Below, piece by piece: positions 22,231 through 29,238 of a stretch of DNA of 41,504 nucleotides. Origin of the DNA: Aneurinibacillus tyrosinisolvens (GTDB lineage: Bacteria > Bacillota > Bacilli > Aneurinibacillales > Aneurinibacillaceae); the NCBI RefSeq assembly GCF_001015055.1, contig NZ_BBWZ01000040.1, forward strand, positions 1-41,504. Reading direction: 5' to 3'. How positions within the stretch are numbered: the stretch's first letter is position 1; each line of letters begins with the position of its first letter. The notes beneath the pieces were generated by a model that was not told the origin of the DNA, made no database searches, and worked only from the letters and a program-made list of their open reading frames with translations. Position numbers and translations under genes: made by a program.

Positions 22231-23394
22231 ATGGAAGTTTTCTGGTTTATTCCAACACATGGGGACAGTCGTTATCTTGGAACAGCGACAGGGGGGCGTG
22301 CTTTCACGTACTCTTATATGCGTCAGATTGCTCAGGCGGCTGATGAACTCGGTTTTGCAGGGGCGCTGCTGCCTACCGGGCGCTCGTGCGAAGACTCATG
22401 GATTGCTGCTTCTTCCTTAATCGCGGCCACACAGAGACTGCGTTTCCTGGTTGCTGTTCGTCCGGGTATTATGTCACCCGCCGTCGCAGCACGCATGGCG
22501 GCTACGTTTGACCGCCTTTCCAATGGCCGCCTGCTGGTTAATGTGGTGACCGGCGGCGATCCGGTTGAACTGGCCGGTGACGGGCTGCACCTGAGCCATA
22601 GCGAGCGATATAAACTAACCGATGAATTCCTCACTGTCTGGCGTGAAATCATGGCAGGGGAAACCGTAGACTTTTCCGGGGATCATCTTGAAATTAATGA
22701 AGGGAAGCTCCTGTATCCGCCGATTCAGCAGCCTCACCCGCCGCTCTACTTCGGCGGATCCTCCGCGGCCGGCCAGGAAGTGGCGGCCAAACATATCGAC
22801 GTTTACCTGACATGGGGGGAAGCGCCGCAGCAGGTCGCCGAGAAAATCAGGCAGGTTCGTGAAGCGGCGGCAAAGCACGGCCGTACGGTCCGCTTCGGCA
22901 TCCGCCTGCATGTTATCGTACGCGAGACAGAAAAAGAAGCCTGGGAGGCGGCAAACGAACTTATTAAATACGTGGATGACGATATGATCGCGGCTGCCCA
23001 GCGCACGTTTGCCCGTTTTGATTCGGAGGGCCAGCGGAGAATGACTGAGCTTCATGGCGGCAGCCGGGGGTCACTCGAAATCAGCCCGAACCTGTGGGCA
23101 GGGGTCGGACTGGTGCGCGGCGGAGCGGGGACGGCTCTGGTTGGTGATCCCGCTGCAGTAGCAGCACGCATGAAGGAGTATACAGATCTTGGCATCGAGA
23201 CCTTTATTATGTCCGGCTATCCTCATCTCGAAGAAGCTTACCGGGTAGCGGAACTTCTCTTCCCGCACCTGCCGCTTGAAGCGAATAAAAAGCAGGAAGA
23301 AAGCCAGATTATCAGTCCGTTCGGTGAAATTATCGCCAATTCTTATTATCCGGAGAAAAAAGAGGTGGCAGCCGGTGAAGAAAGCATTTCATAA
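22231..23394 (+). CDS. ssuD: FMNH2-dependent alkanesulfonate monooxygenase, SsuD
   Basis: The 387-residue luciferase-like TIM-barrel enzyme cleaves the C-S bond of alkanesulfonates to sulfite and aldehyde using FMNH2 from SsuE. Diagnostic features are FWFIPTHGDSRYLGT at the N-terminus, the Cys of GRSCEDSW (C53; E. coli C54), the VVTGGDPVELAGDG segment and RLHVIVRET with the active-site Arg/His pair. The C-terminal extension past the PHLPLEAN motif includes the usual GEIIAN tail. AAAAGGAG precedes the ATG. Its end overlaps ssuC by 20 nt. Confidence 0.95.
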   Translation: MEVFWFIPTHGDSRYLGTATGGRAFTYSYMRQIAQAADELGFAGALLPTGRSCEDSWIAASSLIAATQRLRFLVAVRPGIMSPAVAARMAATFDRLSNGRLLVNVVTGGDPVELAGDGLHLSHSERYKLTDEFLTVWREIMAGETVDFSGDHLEINEGKLLYPPIQQPHPPLYFGGSSAAGQEVAAKHIDVYLTWGEAPQQVAEKIRQVREAAAKHGRTVRFGIRLHVIVRETEKEAWEAANELIKYVDDDMIAAAQRTFARFDSEGQRRMTELHGGSRGSLEISPNLWAGVGLVRGGAGTALVGDPAAVAARMKEYTDLGIETFIMSGYPHLEEAYRVAELLFPHLPLEANKKQEESQIISPFGEIIANSYYPEKKEVAAGEESIS

Positions 23395-24163
23395 TCTGGT
23401 AAGCGACACACTGCTGCCCTGGAGCCTGCCGGTACTTCTGTTGATTGCCTGGCAAGTTGCAGCCCAGAGCGGCTGGCTTTCTTCCGGCATCCTTTCCTCA
23501 CCGCTTGATGTACTCCGGGCAGCCATCCGCTTAGTAAAATCCGGCGAACTCTTTCAGTATATTGGCACGAGTTCCTGGCGGGCGCTCATTGGGTTTGCGA
23601 TTGGCGGCAGCATCGGCTTATTCCTTGGCCTGCTTGCCGGGCTGTTTAGTATAGCGGAAAAGCTGTTCGATACCTCGATCCAGATGCTGCGGAACATTCC
23701 GCATCTGGCGCTCATCCCGCTTGTCATTCTCTGGTTTGGGATCGAAGAAGGGGCAAAGCTGTTTTTGGTCGCGCTTGGGGTGTTATTTCCAGTCTACCTC
23801 AATACCTTTCATGGGATCCGTTCGGTTGACGCAAAGCTAGTTGAGATGGGTCGAATCTACGGTCTGCGTGGATTTGCGTTATTCCGCCATATTATTTTCC
23901 CGGCTGCCCTTCCCTCCATTCTGGTTGGCATCCGGTTCGCTCTCGGGATCATGTGGGTGACCCTGATTGTAGCGGAAACGATTTCCGCCAATTCCGGGAT
24001 CGGATACATGGCTATGAATGCCCGGGAGTTTATGCAGATTGATGTCGTGATCGTCAGTATTTTGCTGTACGCCTTGCTTGGCAAACTATCCGATTACATT
24101 GCGAAAGTGGCGGAAAGAAGATTTCTGGCGTGGAATCCAAATTACAGGAAGGGCAGCGCTTAA
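23375..24163 (+). CDS. ssuC: Sulfonate ABC transporter permease, SsuC
   Basis: The start is GTG at 23375, 6 nt after AGAGGTGG and inside the end of ssuD; the open frame extends further upstream without a ribosome binding site. The 262-residue protein has six hydrophobic segments and the EAA-type cytoplasmic loop (VDAKLVEMGRIYGLRGFALF) that docks on the ATPase. It belongs to the TauC/SsuC BPD_transp_1 family. The overlap shows coupling to ssuD. Confidence 0.9.
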   Translation: MKKAFHNLVSDTLLPWSLPVLLLIAWQVAAQSGWLSSGILSSPLDVLRAAIRLVKSGELFQYIGTSSWRALIGFAIGGSIGLFLGLLAGLFSIAEKLFDTSIQMLRNIPHLALIPLVILWFGIEEGAKLFLVALGVLFPVYLNTFHGIRSVDAKLVEMGRIYGLRGFALFRHIIFPAALPSILVGIRFALGIMWVTLIVAETISANSGIGYMAMNAREFMQIDVVIVSILLYALLGKLSDYIAKVAERRFLAWNPNYRKGSA

Positions 24164-24198
24164 CTCCATTTACGAGAAAGGAAAGGGGATAACCAGCT

Positions 24199-24969
24199 AT
24201 GAGGGCAGGAATGCGTGGAGCACATGTGAAGCTTATAAACATCGGAAAATCGTTCGGCAGCCATCCTGTTTTGCAGCAGATTAACTTGGAAATTAAACCG
24301 GGCGACTTCATCGCGATTGTAGGGAAGAGCGGCTGCGGCAAGAGTACCCTGCTTCGCCTCATTGCGGGGCTCGACCAGCCTTCAGAAGGAACCTTGCTTA
24401 TGAACGGAAAGCCTTTATCCGGTATTGACCCTGCTGCGCGTGTGATGTTTCAGGAAGGAAGGCTGCTGCCCTGGAAGCGGGTGCTTGACAATATCGGTCT
24501 GGGCCTCTCTAAAGACTGGCGCAAGAAGGCGGAACAGGCACTTGAGCAGGTGGGTCTTTCAGAGCGGGCCCATGAATGGCCTGCCGTTCTGTCCGGTGGG
24601 CAGCAGCAGCGGGTTGCACTGGCACGTGCGCTCGTGAATGAACCGCGCCTGCTTTTGCTCGATGAACCATTAGGCGCTCTGGATGCTCTTACCCGGCTTG
24701 AGATGCAGCGCCTGATTGAAGGCCTGTGGCTGGAGCATCAGTTTACCGCTCTTTTTGTTACGCATGATGTGGAAGAAGCCGTGGCGCTGGCAAACCGGGT
24801 GATTCTCATCGAAGAAGGCAGCGTGGTGATGGACTATTCGATTACTCTGCCGCGTCCCCGCCAGCGCAGCCATGCGGCTGTCGCATCGATCGCCGGGAAA
24901 ATTCTCGAGCGTATTATGGGAACAGACGAGACGGCTAAATCCGCCGGTGTTGCTGTTCATTCCCGTTGA
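24199..24969 (+). CDS. ssuB: Sulfonate ABC transporter ATPase, SsuB
   Basis: The 256-residue protein carries Walker A (GKSGCGKST), Q-loop (FQEGRLLPW), signature LSGGQQQR, Walker B (LLLLDEP), D-loop and the H-loop THD. The Q-loop EGRLLPW form is typical of SsuB/TauB ATPases. It powers SsuC. The ATG follows AGGAAAGGGG. Last gene of the operon; a terminator follows 20 nt after the stop. Confidence 0.9.
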   Translation: MRAGMRGAHVKLINIGKSFGSHPVLQQINLEIKPGDFIAIVGKSGCGKSTLLRLIAGLDQPSEGTLLMNGKPLSGIDPAARVMFQEGRLLPWKRVLDNIGLGLSKDWRKKAEQALEQVGLSERAHEWPAVLSGGQQQRVALARALVNEPRLLLLDEPLGALDALTRLEMQRLIEGLWLEHQFTALFVTHDVEEAVALANRVILIEEGSVVMDYSITLPRPRQRSHAAVASIAGKILERIMGTDETAKSAGVAVHSR

Positions 24970-24988
24970 AAGAAGAGGAAAGTAAGCT

Positions 24989-25030
24989 AAAGCAGCCTAT
25001 CTGGTCTCAATCCAGAGAGGCTGCTTTTTT
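24989..25030 (+). terminator. Terminator of the ssu operon
   Basis: Long stem from AAAGCAGCCTATCTGG to CCAGAGAGGCTGCTTT (one mismatch) with six T residues. It resembles the terminator at 18989. Confidence 0.8.
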
Positions 25031-25227
25031 AGGAGGATGTCTCAAAAGAAGCTTTGGGACGCGCTCCTTACGAACAAAGTCATCCCCGCTTTCCTTTTCC
25101 CACATTTCTTTACCAAGTCCCCAAAGTGCATCGGAGAACTTCTTTGGTTTTCTGATGACAATGATTTCGTCGATATGTCGTCCTCTAATAAAACAATGTA
25201 AGGAAAACTAACAAGTGTGTTGGCACG
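25031..25227 (-). pseudogene. Possible antitoxin-like minus-strand remnant
   Basis: On the minus strand an open, coding-like frame with no start reads RGRHIDEIIVIRKPKKFSDA and LWGLGKEMWEKESGDDFVRK. The second part recalls the C-terminal tail of AbrB/VapB-type antitoxins, which end with a Trp- and Arg/Glu-rich toxin-binding helix. Both ends are open or run into the ssu terminator. The assignment is weak. Confidence 0.25.
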
Positions 25228-25240
25228 TATCGAATCGATA
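25228..25240. promoter_or_regulatory. Palindrome upstream of the amine oxidase gene
   Basis: TATCGA-A-TCGATA is a perfect 6-1-6 palindrome 73 nt before the amine oxidase start. It is a candidate operator; the regulator is unknown. Confidence 0.4.
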
Positions 25241-25312
25241 TGTTAAATATTAATTACGAATAATTTTGAAAAAGTAGAATTTTAAAAAAATATTTAAGAG
25301 GAGAAGGATCTT

Positions 25313-27271
25313 ATGCAAATTCAGGAGCAGATGAAACAAGGGGTACATATTCAACATCCTTTGGAGCCATTAACATCTGAAGAAATTACAAAAGCAGTTG
25401 CGATTTTACGAGAGAAACAGAATGTAAGCAGCACTGCAAGATTCGCACAGGTCGTATTACAAGAACCTTTAAAAGAAGTAGTCTTAAATTATCAAGCAGG
25501 AGATCCTATCGATCGTGAAGCCTTCATTATTATTTTAGATAATGCGACAGAAAAAACGTACGAAGCAGTTGTTTCGATAACAAATGAAGAGGTCGTCTCA
25601 TGGGAGCATATTCCAGACGTGCAGCCAGGCTTTATGCTGGATGAGTTTGAAGAATGTGAACGAGCGGTGAAAAATAATCCCGAATATCAGGCTGCTCTAT
25701 TAAAACGTGGTGTGACGAATCCTGATTTGGTGATGATTGACCCCTGGTCTGCCGGTTACTTTAATGTGGAAGAAGATGAAGGAAAAAGGGTAGCACGTGC
25801 ATTAGCCTGGGTCAGAAAATTCCCAAATGACAATGGGTATGCTTATCCGCTGACAGGCCTTATTGCCGTAGTTGATTTAAATAAGATGGAAGTCATGCGG
25901 ATAGAAGATTACGCTGTGAAGCCTTTGCCTCCTTTAGATGGAAACTACACACCGGAAACCGCTGATTCTATTGAATTACGGAAAGATTTAAAACCATTAG
26001 AGATCATCCAGCCGGAAGGTCCTGGCTTTGAAGTGGATGGACATCATATCCGCTGGCAAAAATGGGATTTCCGTTTCAGCTTCACTCCGAGAGAAGGACT
26101 TGTTCTACACACAATAGGATATGAAGATAAGGGAAAGATTCGTCCGATCCTTTATCGTGCTTCATTAGCAGAAATGGTCGTTCCTTATGCGGAAGCAAGT
26201 GACATGCACAACCGTCAAAATGCGTTTGATGCCGGGGAATATGGGATGGGTCAATTAGCTAACTCCTTAACCCTTGGCTGTGATTGTCTGGGTGAAATTC
26301 GCTATTTTGATGCGGTTATGACAGACAGCAGGGGAAATATAAAAACCATTCCTAATGCCATTTGCCTGCATGAGGAAGATTATGGAGTTGCCTGGAAACA
26401 TACAGATTGGAGAACAGAAGAAGTAGAAGTACGACGTTCGCGCCGCCTGGTCATCTCATTTTTCGCAACGGTTGCCAACTATGATTATGGATTCTTCTGG
26501 TCTTTCTATCAAGATGGAACGATGGAGATGGAAGTCAAATTAACAGGAATGTTAAATACGGGTGCCCTTGATGAAGGCGAAAAACCGAAGTATGGAACGA
26601 TGATAGCGCCGCAGCTGAATGCACCTTTCCATCAGCATTTCTTTAACTTCCGTCTCGATACACAATTAGATGGAACCAACAATTCCGTGGTGGAAATTAA
26701 TACAGTACCGGAAACGAGAGGGGAGCATAATCCTTATCATAACGCGTTCCATATCGAAGCAAAAACCTTTAAAACAGAGCAAGAAGCCCAGCGCATTATG
26801 GATCTGGCCTCTCAGCGCACATGGAAAATCATCAACCCGAATTCTTTAAACGCTGTGGGACAGCCGGTAGGATATAAGATTATGCCGGGTGAAAACTGCC
26901 TTCCTTTCGCCTACGATGATTCTAGTCTCATTAAACGGGCAGGATTTATTAAAAATCATTTGCACGTGACAAAATTTGACCGTGATGAAATGTATGCCTC
27001 CGGAAAATATCCGAACCAGCACAAAGGCGGTGATGGATTAACAAAATATGCCCAGGCCAACCGCAATATTGAGAATGAAGATATCGTGGTGTGGTATACA
27101 ATGGGCCACCACCATATTACTCGCCCGGAAGATTGGCCGGTCATGCCAACTGCTTATATTAACTTCCAATTAAAACCGGTTGGGTTCTTCGATCGCAACC
27201 CTGCGCTTGATTTACCGCGTCCTACACCCAAATCGTGCCATACGAAAGCCGGTTCTTCCTGCCAGCATTAA
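25313..27271 (+). CDS. Primary amine oxidase (copper/TPQ enzyme)
   Basis: The 652-residue enzyme oxidises primary amines to aldehyde, ammonia and H2O2. All catalytic parts are visible: the TPQ precursor Tyr390 in NYDY, the catalytic base Asp306 in NAFDAGEYG, copper ligands His440 and His442 (FHQHFFNF), and the third ligand, probably His601 in HITRPEDWPVMP. No signal peptide is present, so it is cytosolic like Arthrobacter phenylethylamine/histamine oxidases. AAGAGGAGAAGG precedes the ATG. The C-terminus contains a CHTKAGSSCQH tail with two Cys and two His, a possible extra metal site. A Met/His-rich membrane protein and an ammonium transporter follow. Confidence 0.93.
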   Translation: MQIQEQMKQGVHIQHPLEPLTSEEITKAVAILREKQNVSSTARFAQVVLQEPLKEVVLNYQAGDPIDREAFIIILDNATEKTYEAVVSITNEEVVSWEHIPDVQPGFMLDEFEECERAVKNNPEYQAALLKRGVTNPDLVMIDPWSAGYFNVEEDEGKRVARALAWVRKFPNDNGYAYPLTGLIAVVDLNKMEVMRIEDYAVKPLPPLDGNYTPETADSIELRKDLKPLEIIQPEGPGFEVDGHHIRWQKWDFRFSFTPREGLVLHTIGYEDKGKIRPILYRASLAEMVVPYAEASDMHNRQNAFDAGEYGMGQLANSLTLGCDCLGEIRYFDAVMTDSRGNIKTIPNAICLHEEDYGVAWKHTDWRTEEVEVRRSRRLVISFFATVANYDYGFFWSFYQDGTMEMEVKLTGMLNTGALDEGEKPKYGTMIAPQLNAPFHQHFFNFRLDTQLDGTNNSVVEINTVPETRGEHNPYHNAFHIEAKTFKTEQEAQRIMDLASQRTWKIINPNSLNAVGQPVGYKIMPGENCLPFAYDDSSLIKRAGFIKNHLHVTKFDRDEMYASGKYPNQHKGGDGLTKYAQANRNIENEDIVVWYTMGHHHITRPEDWPVMPTAYINFQLKPVGFFDRNPALDLPRPTPKSCHTKAGSSCQH

Positions 27272-27280
27272 TTTAGGGGA

Positions 27281-27318
27281 AAAAGGAGTTGGAATCTCTT
27301 CCGCCAGCTCCTTTTTTC
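27281..27318 (+). terminator. Terminator after the amine oxidase gene
   Basis: Stem AAAGGAGTTGG/CCAGCTCCTTT (one G-U pair) followed by TTTTC. Confidence 0.75.
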
Positions 27319-27355
27319 ATAACGGAAAGCAAAATTAAATTGTTGGAGGTGGACT

Positions 27356-27844
27356 ATGTTACTGAGCATTAGTGTACTTATCGTGGTACTTTTTACAATC
27401 TATTATGGAACCAAGGTTTATCTGAACAAACAACATGTAAGCCCAATGACAGGAAAAAGTATCACGATGGCTATGGGGATGGTAAGCAGTTTGATGGTCG
27501 GCTTGTTTTCAGCCATTCCACTTCAAGGTCAGTTAGCTGTTTCCACCGTTTTGGCTATCCTGATAAGTATGCTTATCGCTTATTTTATTGGTCGGCCTTT
27601 CGGCTCACTGGCTGTAGTAGAAGCGCTGGCTGCCAGTCTGATGGGAAGTATGATGGGAGCGATGTTAGGAGAGATGCTGCCGGCCAATCATACTGCACTT
27701 TTCATTATCTCCATGGATGTCATTTACCTTTTCAGCGTTTCTTCTATTATGAGGCTTATTTATAAGGAAACCGTGGACGTCAATCATACGGAAAGTAAAC
27801 CAAATATGATGAGTCATGATCACCATCACATGGTGAAAGAGTAG
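27356..27844 (+). CDS. Met- and His-rich membrane protein of unknown function
   Basis: The 162-residue protein has about five hydrophobic segments (residues 3-22, 38-60, 62-82, 84-107, 110-133). Met clusters lie in the second and fourth (SITMAMGMVSSLMVG; SLMGSMMGAMLGEML), and a cytoplasmic or external tail ends MMSHDHHHMVKE. Met/His clusters of this kind are typical of copper-handling proteins. It starts after TTGGAGGTGG and lies 13 nt before the Amt gene, so both share a transcript, directly behind a copper amine oxidase. I do not recognise a named family. Roles in copper supply to the oxidase or as an Amt partner are inference. Confidence 0.6.
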   Translation: MLLSISVLIVVLFTIYYGTKVYLNKQHVSPMTGKSITMAMGMVSSLMVGLFSAIPLQGQLAVSTVLAILISMLIAYFIGRPFGSLAVVEALAASLMGSMMGAMLGEMLPANHTALFIISMDVIYLFSVSSIMRLIYKETVDVNHTESKPNMMSHDHHHMVKE

Positions 27845-27857
27845 AGGAGGTTATACT

Positions 27858-29126
27858 ATGATTGATACAGGAGATACAACATGGATGCTGGTTGCTACAG
27901 CGATTGTGATTTTTATGCATGTACCAGGTCTCGCCCTTTTTTATGGGGGACTTGTCAGTGAACGAAACGTTGTTTCCACAATGATGCATAGTTTTGTCAG
28001 TCTTTTGATTGTTAGTGTGGTTTGGGTACTGTGGGGATACAGCCTTAGCTTCGGACCAGATGCTGCAGGGGTGATAGGAAAACTTGATTATTTAGGGTTT
28101 AACGGAGTAGGGGAGGAAGCAGCTCTTGGTACGCTCACGGTTCCTCACTATGTCTTTGCCATATTTCAATGTGCTTTTGCGGCCATTACGGTTGCCATTA
28201 TCTCTGGAGGCATTGCAGGCCGTATTTCCTTTGGGGCATGGGTTCTCTTTTCGGCTTTATGGGTAACATTTGTTTATGCACCAATGGCTCATTGGGTATG
28301 GGGCGGCGGATGGCTGTTTAAAATGGGTGAACTGGATTTTGCGGGCGGAACTGTCGTCCATATTCTGTCGGGTGTTAGTGCTCTTACAGCTGCCCTAGTG
28401 ATTGGTCCCAGGTTTGAACATTTAAAGAGAGATCATGCCCCGCACAATATTGTCCTTTTCCTAATAGGGGCCGCTACCCTTTGGTTTGGCTGGTTTGGTT
28501 TTAATGCGGGAAGTGCCCTTGCTGCTAATGGTGTAACAGCACTTGCTTTTGCTAACACACATATGGCTGCATGTGCAGCGGGGATTGGCTGGCTTGCTAT
28601 CGAATGGATCATACGAAAACGGCCGACTCTTGTTGGTACTGCCACCGGAGCGATTGCCGGATTGGTTGCCATTACCCCTGCAGCAGGATTTGTGACGGTA
28701 CCTTCCGCTTTAATCATAGGAGTTATTTCTGCCCCTGTTTGTTATTTTGCCATACATTTTATCAAGGCACGTTTTAAATATGATGATACATTAGATGCTT
28801 TTGGGGTTCATGGTATAGGCGGTATATGGGGGGCTGTTGCTACGGGCATTTTCGCGACGAAAGATGTAAATCCAGCTGGAAATAATGGCTTGCTTTATGG
28901 TAACCCCGGGCAGCTTGTTCATCAATGTGTGGGTGTAGCTACAGCGATTGTCTTAGCAACCGCAGGGACGTTCATTATTTTAAAAGTAATCAGCTTATTT
29001 ATATCATTACGTGTAAGCAAAGAAGAAGAATTGATGGGCTTAGACCTAAGTTTTCATGAAGAACCCGCCTATAATACAATTACTCAATCAGCAGATGTAA
29101 CCATAGAAATTCCGAAGTCGAGTTAA
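27858..29126 (+). CDS. amt: Ammonium transporter (Amt family)
   Basis: The 422-residue protein has the 11-helix Amt layout. The twin pore histidines fall at His168 (FAGGTVVHILSG) and His318 (DAFGVHGIGG), the same numbers as E. coli AmtB, and the conserved Asp160 is present. It moves ammonium across the membrane. GAGGAGG precedes the ATG. No glnK lies next to it, which is unusual for bacterial amt genes; instead it is paired with the Met/His-rich membrane protein and the amine oxidase, which generates ammonium. The C-terminal tail (EELMGLDLSFHEEPAY) carries the usual LGxDxxxHGE-like regulatory motif in altered form. Confidence 0.93.
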   Translation: MIDTGDTTWMLVATAIVIFMHVPGLALFYGGLVSERNVVSTMMHSFVSLLIVSVVWVLWGYSLSFGPDAAGVIGKLDYLGFNGVGEEAALGTLTVPHYVFAIFQCAFAAITVAIISGGIAGRISFGAWVLFSALWVTFVYAPMAHWVWGGGWLFKMGELDFAGGTVVHILSGVSALTAALVIGPRFEHLKRDHAPHNIVLFLIGAATLWFGWFGFNAGSALAANGVTALAFANTHMAACAAGIGWLAIEWIIRKRPTLVGTATGAIAGLVAITPAAGFVTVPSALIIGVISAPVCYFAIHFIKARFKYDDTLDAFGVHGIGGIWGAVATGIFATKDVNPAGNNGLLYGNPGQLVHQCVGVATAIVLATAGTFIILKVISLFISLRVSKEEELMGLDLSFHEEPAYNTITQSADVTIEIPKSS

Positions 29127-29182
29127 GATGCTTCCTGATTTATACAAGCAAAGGTTTCTTAATTAAATGGTTATTATAAAGA

Positions 29183-29231
29183 GGGGGCTGAGCTACAAGT
29201 AGAAATCTGCTTGTAGTTCAGCCCCTTTTTC
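29183..29231 (+). terminator. Terminator after amt
   Basis: Sixteen-bp stem beginning GGGGCTGAGCTACAAG (one G-U pair) with a 10-nt loop and five T residues. It also separates amt from the convergent phosphoesterase gene. Confidence 0.8.
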
Positions 29232-29238
29232 AGAGTAA

